The notes under the pieces were generated by a model, which ran no database searches, was not told where the DNA came from, and worked only from the letters and a program-made list of their open reading frames with translations. The position numbers and the translations under genes are program-made. This document shows, in pieces, positions 44,474 to 53,827 of a stretch of 64,000 bases of DNA (position 1 is the stretch's first letter; every line of letters begins with the position of its first letter). Source of the stretch: Neisseria dumasiana (GTDB taxonomy: Bacteria > Pseudomonadota > Gammaproteobacteria > Burkholderiales > Neisseriaceae); assembly GCF_022870885.1 (NCBI RefSeq), contig NZ_CP091509.1, positions 434,001-498,000 of the forward strand, given 5' to 3'.

Positions 44474-47155
44474 CTATCTCGCTCTTAATAAATAAAAATG
44501 GTTAAACAGGGGAATACGGTATTTACTGCCTAATTTTTCAATGCCGTTTTGATAAAAAGCTTCAGTAAGCCGGTTATACGCGTTTTGCTTGGCTTCTTTG
44601 CCAATGATGTTTTTCTGCATATTCACATAACGACGTGTGCGGTAGACAAAGCGGCTGCGCCACATGCCTGCAACAGCAATATCTACAGAAGCGCTTGCGT
44701 CTTTTTCTTTTTGTGCGGCATCACAAAACTCCAGCATGGCATAGATATAACCTGTACTTAAACCGTAATCCGTTTTCAAACTGCTGATTTGCTCTTGTGC
44801 GGCCATAATATCTTTCCAGCCCGACCAAGCCAGAGTTTCACCATATACGGATATAGCATTTTTACTGTGACAGGCACTTTGATAGGCTTTTGCCTGTTCT
44901 AAAGCTTCTTCAGCATAAGCAGATAATTTACGCAAAGGCAGGCCGGGTTTGCTGACGGCAATGCCAGCACTGAAAGTTATGCCCTTATTTTCCGCCACAT
45001 AGATTTGGAACTTTTCCCGCATCTCTGCCGCCAGTTTTTGCGTTTGTAGCCAGGGGCCAATCAGAAAAAAGTCATCGCCTCCGGCAAAAACGGTATAAAT
45101 ATTAGGATAATTTTGAGCGCAATAAGCAGGCAGCCACAGGCTGAAAAAGTGGTTCATCTGCCGAGATAATGCCGCCATTTTGGCAAAGGTCGGCTCTTTC
45201 AAACCTTGTTGAAAAATGGTACCTAAATTGTCGATATCGCCTTTAAGGGTAGCAATAGCGATTTTCCCGATAAAATCACCATCTTTATACTGCCGTTCTT
45301 CGCAAGCCAAATGATTGAAGGTTTTGGGATTGCCTACTTTAATTTCAGATACGTCATCCGCTTCTTTCAAACTGCCATATTTATCCTCCAGCCATTCGTC
45401 GCCTTCGCTAAAACACGGCACATATGCATTGATATAGCGGCGGGCATAGCCGTGCCATAAAGGCCGGCTGATTTCAGGTAAGCTAAAGTCCCAACAGCGC
45501 AGCAGCTTGCCTGATTGTGCTTCTGCTCCGAATTTGCCACTCAGCTCCTCTTCTTCAGTAAATGCAATATGGAAGCCGAAAATAGGCAATTTCAATTTAC
45601 GGGTATAGTTATCATGACGAATACTATCCGCTTGGTTAAATACCATTAAGCGGTCCTGTTTGGTAAGCAGGCTGCCAAGTGTGATTTGGTCGTCAGACAA
45701 ATAGGCTACCGAGATTCCTTCTTTGTTTTCGAAATTAGCGGGCAATTGCTGATTATATTGGCACTCTTTATGAGCGGAATAATCTGCCGGCAAAATACAT
45801 GGAGCATCACCGGTTAGCGCGAAACGTTGTAGTTTTGCTTTTTCCAATACGGCAAATGATTTTTTTACCAAATCAGCAAAACGCTTTTTATCGACAAAAT
45901 CATTGCAAGATGCTTCTTGGTAAGCCAAACCTAAACCAACTTGCCCGTAAGTATGTTGTAAAAACCAATCATTGATTTCACGGCGGACTTCTTCCAGAGC
46001 CTGTTTCACATCATCTGTATTCGGAGCCACAATCATAAATTTGCCGGCCGCATTCAATACTTGCGAAGTTGGAGGCAGCTCACAAGCTTCTAAAATTTTT
46101 AAGGCTGCAAGCTCGGCAAACAGCGATACTTGAAACGAACGTCCGCGCAATAATTTGGCGGCACGTTTGTTGGTTTGGCTGCCTGATGCGAAGATAAAAT
46201 TCTGAATACCGAAGAAATCACCTTGAATCAGCAATATTTTCTGCTCATCCCAATCACTTCGATCCCGCAAACGACTTGCATCGGATGTGCTTGTTTTGCC
46301 GCAAGCCTCATGCCAACGCCAAAGCGCCGCTGCCAAAGCTGCTGTGGTTTTACTGTGGTCGTAAAGTGAAACCTCCGGCTTCGTGCCGAAGGCCGTTGCC
46401 GATGGAATGGCTTGAGTATAGTTTTGCCAAAGCGTATCGAAATGATCTAACCACAGATGCCAATTCTTACGATGGGATTTAGGAATTTCGGAAATGCCGC
46501 ATTGAATAAATTGCTCCCACAGCTTACGGTATTCTTCCTGTGCAGGCTCATTTTGGGCAGGTTCGGCCTCTAAACGCTTTTTCGGAAAAATATTTTCGGC
46601 AGATAAAGGCTTGAGCGGATAACACCATTGCAATTGATTAATGTCGTTTGTTACCAAGCTTTGATTATGGATGTCGATTTGCTCAAATAGGGTAAGCAAA
46701 CGGGCTTGGTAATGGTTTTTACCGGTTTGCTGTTGCTCTCTTTCATCACTGGATTGGTTGTAATGTTCAAACTTTTCACGCTCGAAACCTGAAGCAACAC
46801 GATCGGCGGTGGCAATAATCCATTGTAAGAATGTCTCAGGTTTATGGTGCATTGCAGAAGCATTTAGCAATGAATCGGTTTTATCTTCACCGCTACTTCT
46901 ACCTGCAAACGGATACATGTCGCCTTTAATTAAATCAGGTACATTTTGCTCCAGTAAATCCCAAGCCAATGCAGTATAGGCCGCATGTTTGTGCGTGTAA
47001 TAAAGCGGTTTCCCATTATCGATTTTTTGCGGACAATACATTTGTATATGTGTATTCAAAACCGAATCAGTCACATCCAATTTTGCCCGCTCAGCAAATT
47101 TCCCCAGATCATGCAGATAAGCAGCAAATGCTACTTTAGCTGTTGAGTCTCTCAT
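44474..47155 (-). CDS. cas10: Cas10 (Csm1), cyclic-oligoadenylate synthase
   Basis: An 893-residue effector subunit. The N-terminal HD nuclease motif His15-Asp16 (AAYLHDLGKF) and the Palm-domain GGDD at about residues 691-694 (FAGGDDFFLIG) are both intact. It should therefore cut single-stranded DNA and make cyclic oligoadenylates on target binding. I place the start at 47155, which follows GGAGG by four bases. The frame runs on to 47428, but that extension is low-complexity Tyr/Lys/Asn-rich promoter sequence. First gene of cas10-csm2-csm3-csm4-csm5-cas6. Confidence 0.96.
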   Translation of the reverse strand: MRDSTAKVAFAAYLHDLGKFAERAKLDVTDSVLNTHIQMYCPQKIDNGKPLYYTHKHAAYTALAWDLLEQNVPDLIKGDMYPFAGRSSGEDKTDSLLNASAMHHKPETFLQWIIATADRVASGFEREKFEHYNQSSDEREQQQTGKNHYQARLLTLFEQIDIHNQSLVTNDINQLQWCYPLKPLSAENIFPKKRLEAEPAQNEPAQEEYRKLWEQFIQCGISEIPKSHRKNWHLWLDHFDTLWQNYTQAIPSATAFGTKPEVSLYDHSKTTAALAAALWRWHEACGKTSTSDASRLRDRSDWDEQKILLIQGDFFGIQNFIFASGSQTNKRAAKLLRGRSFQVSLFAELAALKILEACELPPTSQVLNAAGKFMIVAPNTDDVKQALEEVRREINDWFLQHTYGQVGLGLAYQEASCNDFVDKKRFADLVKKSFAVLEKAKLQRFALTGDAPCILPADYSAHKECQYNQQLPANFENKEGISVAYLSDDQITLGSLLTKQDRLMVFNQADSIRHDNYTRKLKLPIFGFHIAFTEEEELSGKFGAEAQSGKLLRCWDFSLPEISRPLWHGYARRYINAYVPCFSEGDEWLEDKYGSLKEADDVSEIKVGNPKTFNHLACEERQYKDGDFIGKIAIATLKGDIDNLGTIFQQGLKEPTFAKMAALSRQMNHFFSLWLPAYCAQNYPNIYTVFAGGDDFFLIGPWLQTQKLAAEMREKFQIYVAENKGITFSAGIAVSKPGLPLRKLSAYAEEALEQAKAYQSACHSKNAISVYGETLAWSGWKDIMAAQEQISSLKTDYGLSTGYIYAMLEFCDAAQKEKDASASVDIAVAGMWRSRFVYRTRRYVNMQKNIIGKEAKQNAYNRLTEAFYQNGIEKLGSKYRIPLFNHFYLLRAR

Positions 47156-47467
47156 GAATCCTCCATTTGTAACCAATTTCGCATGTTTAACATAAATATA
47201 ACAAAAATAATAATAAGTAAACATAAAAACAAATTTGTTTTTGTGTTTGTAGTAATTGACGCTCAAATAATTATACTTATTGTAAGGGACATAGTTGTCG
47301 TAGCTATCAGGAAAAAAATAGATTATCTGTTTGTTGCCATTGATGATTTTTGAAAAGATCTGTATGTAAATATCGTGCATCACCGCACTTTCTACAAGGA
47401 GCGCGATTTTGTTTAAATTGAGGTGCATTGTTTACACTCTCTGCACAATAATGCATCGTAGCGATAG
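47156..47467 (-). promoter_or_regulatory. Promoter region of the cas10-csm operon
   Basis: AT-rich and gene-free. It holds the perfect 18-bp palindrome AAAAACAAATTTGTTTTT at 47225-47242, about 70-90 bases before cas10. Fourteen of these bases (47229-47242) recur before cas2-cas1-cas2 at 34174-34187. Toward 47400 the sequence passes into the truncated IS. Confidence 0.5.
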
Positions 47468-48372
47468 ACTGCCCGGGCATGGCGGAATTTACGGTGCAGC
47501 GTACCAAAGCTTTGTTCGACCACATAACGGGTTTTCGATAAGTGTCGGTTACGTTTGGTTTGCGCTTCCGTCAGCGGCCGGTTGCGGTGGGATTTGCACA
47601 TGATGCCGTCCCGCAGCTGATGTTCTCTCAGATGTTGCCGGTTTTCCATACTGTCGCAGCCTTTATCGGCATAAACAGTCGTGCCTTTGGCTAGGCCTTC
47701 CAACAAAGGCAGCAGGTGTTTGCACTCATGGGCATTGGCGGCAGTGATATGCAGTTTCTCAATGTAGCCTTCCGCATCGGTACGGGTATGTTGTTTGTAG
47801 CCCAGTCTGTATCGGCCGTCTTTCTTCACCCAACGGGCATCGCTGTCTTTACTCGGTGTGGTTTGGCTACTTACTTGTCCTTCGTCATCCACTTCTATGG
47901 CCTGACGTTGTTTGCCGCCGGCCGTCTGAATAATGGTGGCGTCAACGATGGCGGCGGATGCTTTCTCTACTTTTAGGCCCTGGTCAGTCAGTTGGCGGTT
48001 AATCAGCTCCGGTAGTTCGGCCAGGGTGTTGTCTTGTGCCGGCCGGTTGCGGTAGCGGCATAAGGTGCTGTGATCGGGGATGCTTAGTTCGTCAAAACGG
48101 CAAAACAGATGGAAATCGATGCGGGTAATGAGGCTGTGTTCGAGTTCGGGATCGGAAAGGCTGTGCCATTGGTAGAGTAGAACGACTTTGAACATGGACA
48201 GCAGAGGATAAGCTGGACGGCTGCGGTGGTCTCGAAGGTAACGGGTTCTTTGATGGTTGAGGTAATGTTCGATCGGTTGCCAATCAATCACCTGTTCCAA
48301 CTTCAAAAGGGGGAAGCGGTCGATGTGTTTGGCAATCATGGCTTGTGCGGTTTGCTGAAAGAAGGTGCTCAT
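47413..48372 (-). pseudogene. Truncated IS5-family transposase
   Basis: Start MSTFFQQTAQAM at 48372 is the natural one. The sequence follows the transposase at 29.6-30.6 kb (ADKGCDSMENRQHL, RYVVEQSFGTLHRKFRHARA) but leaves it at about 47468, losing the last 40 residues, and ends in unrelated sequence (...CKQCTSI). The 5' extension to 48522 reads through the IS end and is not real. Confidence 0.8.
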
Positions 48373-48440
48373 GAAAAATCCCCTAAATGTCTTGGTAGGG
48401 AATTTAGGGGATTTTTTTGGGGGGATTTTGCAAAGGTCGC
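47468..48440 (-). mobile_element. 3'-truncated IS5-family element
   Basis: The terminal repeat TTTTGCAAAGGTCGC is intact at 48426-48440, one base different from the complete copy. The opposite end is missing: homology stops near 47468 in the region upstream of cas10. The deletion that removed it may also have brought the VgrG module next to the CRISPR locus. Confidence 0.7.
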
Positions 48441-48582
48441 AAGCCTGTACGTCAACCGTCTTAACTCGGTTACCTTCAACAACCCCGAACTGGTACGCTA
48501 TGGTTACGACAACCTTCAGCAAAGCTATATAAGACCACCGCTCCCGACGGTAGCCGTACCTAAATTGACTGCCACTAAATAA
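48438..48582 (+). pseudogene. 3' remnant of an interrupted gene
   Basis: Directly beyond the IS end an open frame reads LYVNRLNSVTFNNPELVRYGYDNL... and stops after VPKLTATK, without a start of its own. It looks like the C-terminal end of a longer protein cut by the IS. I do not recognise the family. Confidence 0.4.
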
Positions 48583-48705
48583 TATTAAACCTGCTGGCTG
48601 CAGTCAATTCAATGAACCTGTCGGCTAGACAGCCGGTTATACCTACAACGCCTAGTGGCCCCTACTGCCGCCTTAACCCATTGGGTAAAACTGATGTAGA
48701 AAATC

Positions 48706-49250
48706 CTACCATTTGTTAAATTCTGAATAACATTCAGTTGGAAAAGCGCTACCATCATATCCAAAAAAATTTCATCATGAATCTTGCAAAAATGCATGTA
48801 ACTATCAAAATGATCATTGTTTATGCCATTTTCGATATTTTTTGTCTTCATCTCAATAGTGAACAGTGTATTTGGAGAGAACCAAAATGAATCTTTAATA
48901 TAAATAGAATTATCATTTACACTCACACATTTTTTATTTTCTTTATTAAATTCACAATTAACACTTGCAGCCTCCTTTTGACTATTTGGTTTAAATAGCT
49001 AACTTATAAGTACAGCGCTTGATATTGATTTTGTTAGTTTTCCGGCATATACGATGGTATTTTCCGTTAAATCAACCGGTTTAATAGCTAATCCCACTTC
49101 ATCTTGTGAAACTGTAAACTTCACATCATTTCTGATCATGTAATGATCCACATGATCAGCTCTTGTCATAAATCTCCATATTCCCCATAAATAAAATGCT
49201 ATTAAAAGCAGTAAAGGAATCAATAACCAACTTGTTTTAAATTTAGCCAT
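48706..49250 (-). pseudogene. Decayed immunity-like membrane protein
   Basis: Starts MAKFKTSWLLIPLLLLIAFYLWGIW, near identical to the next gene upstream. An in-frame TAG at 48999-49001 interrupts it. The frame then continues LFKPNSQKEAASVNCEF...SFWFSPNTLF, colinear with the intact paralogue. A second lesion is at a T7 run (48763-48769). With eight T the frame would read IFFGYDGSAFPTECYSEFNKW and match the paralogue's end. It is a dead duplicate immunity gene. Confidence 0.75.
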
Positions 49251-49265
49251 TTCTACCCGTTACGG

Positions 49266-49805
49266 TTAATTTACTAATTGATCAGTTGTTTTACACTCAG
49301 ATGGAAGTTTATCATCATCCTCACTAAAAAAAACTTGACCATTATTTCTGCAGAAAAATGTATAACTTGATCCTACATATCCTCCTACACTCCCATCATC
49401 TTCTTTACCTTGAACGCGTAGAAATAAAGCATAAATAGTTTTAGGTTGGAACCATGATAAATCATGAATGGTAAAAATATTATTATAAATACTTACACAA
49501 CTATTACTTGGTGAATTGGTAAATAAGCAGTTGATTTCTTTTACTACCGAATCTTTCTCCATTTCCCAAAAAATAACGTCTTTATCTTCATCCTGAATTG
49601 CACCCATGAAAATCATTTTATCGGCAGATAATGAAGCAGTAGAAATCATCAGCTTCTTATCATTATCTTCTAAAAAAAATTTTACTTTAAGTGAAACATA
49701 ATCTCGATGGGTATATCCAGTCATAAATGCCCACATTCCCCATAAATAAAATGCTATTAAAAGCATTAATGGAATTAACAACCAACGTTTTTTAAATTTA
49801 GCCAT
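49266..49805 (-). CDS. Candidate T6SS immunity protein, membrane-anchored
   Basis: A 179-residue protein with one N-terminal membrane anchor (about residues 8-30, WLLIPLMLLIAFYLWGMWAFM) and a periplasm-facing domain with four Cys residues (about 93, 101, 151, 170). I do not know a named family. It starts 2 bp after the metallopeptidase gene, the usual effector-immunity order, and has a decayed duplicate next to it. The periplasmic placement suggests that the effector acts there. Confidence 0.6.
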   Translation of the reverse strand: MAKFKKRWLLIPLMLLIAFYLWGMWAFMTGYTHRDYVSLKVKFFLEDNDKKLMISTASLSADKMIFMGAIQDEDKDVIFWEMEKDSVVKEINCLFTNSPSNSCVSIYNNIFTIHDLSWFQPKTIYALFLRVQGKEDDGSVGGYVGSSYTFFCRNNGQVFFSEDDDKLPSECKTTDQLVN

Positions 49806-49807
49806 TG

Positions 49808-50809
49808 CTAATTCCCTTTCAGAACACGTTCAACTTTTTCTTTATACATATGCTTATGCTGAATATTTTTTTTATTAAAACTCCTAACTAGACTCTCATC
49901 TTTTTCAATAAAAAGAGCATAATAATCAGCAATTATTTCAGCTTGTTGTTCCAAATTATATTCTTCAAAACGACGCTGCCTGACTTCATTACCGATATTT
50001 CTTGGCGCAACATCGACATAATCATTAATGCTATATTCATATGGTGTAACCGCATCCGATAATTTATTTGCTCCTATTGAATCTAAAGCACCACTGATTC
50101 CGGTTGCGCAGGAGAGTACTGCTCCACGTGCCAAGACAAAGTCTCCTTTTTGGTATTGCCATATATGTGCCATTTCATGAACAAACAGGTGTTTTAAAGA
50201 TCCACCACTTTTTTGAAGAGTGGAATAATCATCTTTATAAAGATGTCCCTCTCCTGTATACATTTCTCCATTAGGGGTCATTGCCCATAAAGGTTTATGT
50301 CCCGGCATAAATTTCTTCCGATGGATTTTTACTTTCTTATAGTCTATCTTATCCCCAAATATCGGATATAGCATTTTAATTTCCCCGTTGGTTAATCCCC
50401 TCGTTTTAATATTGGTAATTGATACCTGAGTCTTCTTTTCTTGTCCTCTGCCGTCGGAAGACTCAAAGTAATCCAAAGTGGCTTCCAGCAATTCCGGTTT
50501 TACCTTTTCCGTCGTAAACTCAGATAGATGATAAGGAATGTAAAAAGGATGTTTGCGTACCGGAATCATCTTTCCGCCCACGTTTTTATACAGCATAATT
50601 TCTTTAACATACCGTGGTGCTGCTGCCAAGGGTATCGGGCGTGTTGTCTTATGAGGGCCTATTATCAGATTATTTTTTACAGGTTGCTTTTTTACATCCA
50701 AAATAATACTGCCTTTAGTGTCATGTACCTTGACATCATAAAAAAGGCTGTTTATTTGGGCATTGGTACGTATTTTTGCATAGATGTGAAATGTAATCAT
50801 ATTTACCAT
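49808..50809 (-). CDS. VgrG-linked metallopeptidase effector
   Basis: A 333-residue protein. The zincin motif HEMAHIWQYQ (HExxH, about residue 213) is followed by further candidate ligands in EQQAEIIADYYAL (about 295). The N-terminal 100 residues are beta-rich and contain AAAPRYVKEIMLYKN. Peptidases of this kind travel on VgrG spikes. I chose the ATG at 50809, which follows AAGGA by six bases; ATGs at 50815 and 50800 are also possible. It overlaps the vgrG 3' end, so production is coupled. Confidence 0.75.
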   Translation of the reverse strand: MVNMITFHIYAKIRTNAQINSLFYDVKVHDTKGSIILDVKKQPVKNNLIIGPHKTTRPIPLAAAPRYVKEIMLYKNVGGKMIPVRKHPFYIPYHLSEFTTEKVKPELLEATLDYFESSDGRGQEKKTQVSITNIKTRGLTNGEIKMLYPIFGDKIDYKKVKIHRKKFMPGHKPLWAMTPNGEMYTGEGHLYKDDYSTLQKSGGSLKHLFVHEMAHIWQYQKGDFVLARGAVLSCATGISGALDSIGANKLSDAVTPYEYSINDYVDVAPRNIGNEVRQRRFEEYNLEQQAEIIADYYALFIEKDESLVRSFNKKNIQHKHMYKEKVERVLKGN

Positions 50810-53349
50810 TTGCATTCCTTGCTGTTTAAATTTTCTGCTTTTATCGGTAAGTTTTCTATCAATTGTATATCTGAAAAATCATCATTTTCAGGCATCAGAT
50901 GGACTTTAATTTTTTTTCCCGGGTTATTTAAATAAAATTTTTGTGTAAATCCTTGTTCATCAGTTTTCCCTTCGATTACCTGATAATCTTCAAGAAAAGC
51001 GATATAGTTGGTATTCTTGTACGGAACTCCATTGTCATCAACAAACTGATACTCTAAATCGTATAGCTTATTTTCAGGAAATAATGGTAATACAGGAGAG
51101 TTATAGCTGCTCGGCCCCATCACCTGAAACCCCGCACACTTCACCCACACCATTTTCGGACAGCCCAGTTCGATGTTGCCGTCTTTAATCTTGATGTACG
51201 CCCCGCCGCTGGTGAGCAGGATTTCGTCTTTGGCCGCTACTATTACTTTTCCCGCGCTGCTGGTGATGGTGGCATCCTTGAGGGCATTGATCTGCATTTC
51301 ATCATTCTGTGCCTGAATCTCTACCTTGCCCTGATTGGCCTGGAGTTTGGCGCCTTTGCTCTGTGCAAACAGGTTGACGCTTCCGACCGCATGGGCGGTG
51401 AAGTTGCTGCCGGCGCTGATGTCGGTGTCGCCGCCGCTGATATGGTGGATGTGTTGACCTGCGGTGTGCAGTTGGCTTTGCGGGGTGGCGCTGGCGATGC
51501 CGTCGGGGGCGGATTGGATGATGCCGGCGCGTTGCAGCTGTTTGAGGCTGTCGTTCAGACGGCCTGCCTGCTCTTCGGCCTCGGTGGCTTCGTTTTGGGC
51601 GGTGTGGGCAGCTTTATTGAGGCTTTTGGCTAGGGAGATTGCTTGTTCGAGCTGGGCGATGGCGGCATCCATATCCAATACCTGTCCCGAAGCCTGATTT
51701 TGAGCGTCGGTACTGATGAACAAACCCTTGCCCGCCCGCAATGCACCCCAACTGTCGGTACGCAGCTCGAAGCCTTCGCCGTTGTCGCCGCGTTTTTGTC
51801 TTTGGCTGTCGACGATATGGCCGAGGTTGAGCTGGGTTTTGCCGTATTCGGTCGCCAGTTTGATGTGTTCCTGTCCCTGTTTGTCTTCCATCCGCAGCTT
51901 ATTATTGGCCCAAGTGCGGATAACGTTGCGGGTGTTCCAATCGGCAGGGACGTGGTCGGGGTGGGAACTGTCGTGCATCACGCCGCTGATATACGGCCTG
52001 TCGGGATTGCCCTGTACGAACGACAGCATCACTTCGGTGCCTTCGTGTAAGGGGAAGTGTTGGCCGTAGTCGGGGCCGGCATAGGGTTTGGCCAGGCGGA
52101 TGGGGCGGCTTTCTCCGCCGGGGCTCCATTCGTCGAGGTCGAACGGCAGTTTGACGCGGTAACGGCCCATATTGTCGATATAGGCGTAGGTGTAGTTGCC
52201 GGGGCTGGTAACTCTGGCGGGTAGGCTGCCCTGAATCTTGGGTAGCGGAGTGATGCGTTCGGGGCGGAAGATGCTGTCGGCGGGGATGGCGGTGAAAGTA
52301 TGGCTGTACGCTTGGTCGCGGCTGCCGCTGTGGGTGAGCGACACCGCCAACCAGCCGTTGGGCGCTTCGCTGAAGCTTGGGGCCGTCTGAAACACCAGGC
52401 CGGAGCTGAGGGCGGTGATGTTGCCGCTGCCGGATGCGACGATACGGCGGTTGTGGTTCAATTGTTGCAGTAAGGCCGTCTGAAGTTGCGCTTCTTCGGG
52501 TGTCTTGTGATGCAAACCCCAATGGCTGTCGCTGCCGAGTAAGACGCTGCTGTCGGTTTCCGTGTCCTTCGCCGTTACTTCGGACGACAAATCGGTATCG
52601 GCATCGCGGTAGTTGTAGTCACCGACGCGGATGGATTCGAGAATGGGATTGTGCTTCACCTGTAAGGCGAACACTGCCTCCTCGCCGACGCTCTCCAATC
52701 CGCCGTGGGGGCGGTAGGGATACGGATGACGGTTGTCGCGAAAATAATGGGCGGCATCGTCACCGAATACCGCCACATCGCCATATTGAGCGTTCTGCTC
52801 GAAGGCGTACCAAATCCCTTCTTCTTCGCACAGCCGGTTGATAAAGGCGAAGTCGCTTTCCTGATACTGGGTCACATATTCGCGTACACCGTATTCGCGG
52901 GAAGTGTTAAAGCGGAAGTCGACACCGGCAAAACCGTGGTGTTTCAGCAGCGACGAAATAATGTCGGGCACGTTTTGGTTTTGAAACAGCCGCGAAGTAC
53001 GGTGGTGTTTCAATGCGGCGATGCGCGGTTCCAATACCATGCGGTAACGGGTTTCGTCCGCCGATACCGACAGCTTCTCACACGAAGTGATGATGCCACT
53101 CCACTCCTTCAACGGCTCGGGAGCCAACATCCCGTCAATCAAACCCAACGCATCACTACTTACCGGCGTTACCGTAAACTTCGCCGCTTGGTTGATGTAG
53201 GACGACAGCGGTAAGTCGGCATCGACTGAGGTGAGTTCGATGTCGATGCGGTAGGCCGTATTCAATGCTTCGGTGGCGGTGAAGCAAACGACGGAGAGGG
53301 AGGGAGCGAAGCGGGAGAAGCTGAGGTGGTAGGATTGGGTTTGGGTCAT
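50803..53349 (-). CDS. vgrG: Type VI secretion spike protein VgrG with C-terminal extension
   Basis: An 848-residue spike protein. The phage gpD-like base (about 1-370, with the FAFINRLCEEEGIWYAF motif near 180), the gp5 OB domain (VMLSFVQGNPDRPYISGVMHD near 440) and the DUF2345 beta-prism (about 640-740) are all present. After ELGCPKMVWVKCAGF comes a 90-residue extra domain (YDLEYQFVDDNGVPYKN... TDEQGFTQKFYL), probably a transthyretin/Ig-like adaptor that docks the metallopeptidase. No other T6SS structural gene is in the window, so this is an orphan vgrG. Confidence 0.93.
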   Translation of the reverse strand: MTQTQSYHLSFSRFAPSLSVVCFTATEALNTAYRIDIELTSVDADLPLSSYINQAAKFTVTPVSSDALGLIDGMLAPEPLKEWSGIITSCEKLSVSADETRYRMVLEPRIAALKHHRTSRLFQNQNVPDIISSLLKHHGFAGVDFRFNTSREYGVREYVTQYQESDFAFINRLCEEEGIWYAFEQNAQYGDVAVFGDDAAHYFRDNRHPYPYRPHGGLESVGEEAVFALQVKHNPILESIRVGDYNYRDADTDLSSEVTAKDTETDSSVLLGSDSHWGLHHKTPEEAQLQTALLQQLNHNRRIVASGSGNITALSSGLVFQTAPSFSEAPNGWLAVSLTHSGSRDQAYSHTFTAIPADSIFRPERITPLPKIQGSLPARVTSPGNYTYAYIDNMGRYRVKLPFDLDEWSPGGESRPIRLAKPYAGPDYGQHFPLHEGTEVMLSFVQGNPDRPYISGVMHDSSHPDHVPADWNTRNVIRTWANNKLRMEDKQGQEHIKLATEYGKTQLNLGHIVDSQRQKRGDNGEGFELRTDSWGALRAGKGLFISTDAQNQASGQVLDMDAAIAQLEQAISLAKSLNKAAHTAQNEATEAEEQAGRLNDSLKQLQRAGIIQSAPDGIASATPQSQLHTAGQHIHHISGGDTDISAGSNFTAHAVGSVNLFAQSKGAKLQANQGKVEIQAQNDEMQINALKDATITSSAGKVIVAAKDEILLTSGGAYIKIKDGNIELGCPKMVWVKCAGFQVMGPSSYNSPVLPLFPENKLYDLEYQFVDDNGVPYKNTNYIAFLEDYQVIEGKTDEQGFTQKFYLNNPGKKIKVHLMPENDDFSDIQLIENLPIKAENLNSKECKW

Positions 53350-53445
53350 CGTGACACTTTCTCAAATCAGTAAAGCGGGATTGATGCGTTTATTTAAACT
53401 GAAATATATCAAATTAAATATTTATTTTCTATTTGCATATGACAA

Positions 53446-53471
53446 AAGGCCGTCTGAAATTTCAGACGGCT
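53446..53471. terminator. DUS-pair terminator upstream of vgrG
   Basis: AAGGCCGTCTGAAA and TTTCAGACGGCTCTT form a near-perfect hairpin with no loop to spare. It could stop transcription from the tRNA side entering vgrG. Confidence 0.65.
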
Positions 53472-53723
53472 CTTAAAATGAAATTATCCATACAATGAGT
53501 TCCTGACTTGGCTGCAGCTACGCAAAAAAACGGCAAATGAATTCATTACACCAACCAGTGCACAAAAAATAGACTTTCAGTGCGATAAGCCTGGCAGAAT
53601 CACTAAGGTTTAAACACAGCCGCTGCACCGGCGTAATCAAAATGCCGGGCGAGCGAACCTCCTCAAACGAGGATGGTTTTGGCCTAGTGACAAACGTATT
53701 GACTAGTGAAGATTTATATATGA
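53472..53723. other. Gene-poor stretch at the right end of the island
   Basis: The only long open frame, minus strand 53518-53799, lacks a ribosome site and crosses the terminator and the arm-site repeat, so I do not call it a gene. Nothing else is visible. Confidence 0.5.
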
Positions 53724-53750
53724 AAAAAGCCAGTGATTGATCACCGGCTT
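53724..53750 (-). terminator. Island-borne terminator for the tRNA operon
   Basis: On the minus strand AAAGCC-GGTGAT pairs with ATCACT-GGCTTT and is followed by TTTTCAT. It lies about 80 bases after tRNA-Asp and replaces the original terminator, moved to 24976-25003 by the insertion. Confidence 0.75.
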
Positions 53751-53755
53751 TATGA

Positions 53756-53775
53756 GGTACACAATATGGTACATA
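53756..53775 (+). repeat. Putative integrase arm site, right
   Basis: GGTACACAATATGGTACATA differs by one base from 25149-25168 at the other end of the island, in the same orientation. Confidence 0.5.
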
Positions 53776-53827
53776 AAACAGATATAACCCGAAATTCATT
53801 ATATTAATTATCAGGTTATGATAAGAA

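Noticed and set aside
47156..47428. N-terminal extension of Cas10 by 91 residues
   Set aside because: Low-complexity sequence overlapping the promoter; the ATG at 47155 has GGAGG directly before it and gives the standard HD start.
48372..48522. 5' extension of the truncated transposase
   Set aside because: It crosses the IS terminal repeat; the natural start is at 48372.
53518..53799. 93-codon minus-strand frame at the right end of the island
   Set aside because: No ribosome site and it runs through a terminator and the arm-site repeat.
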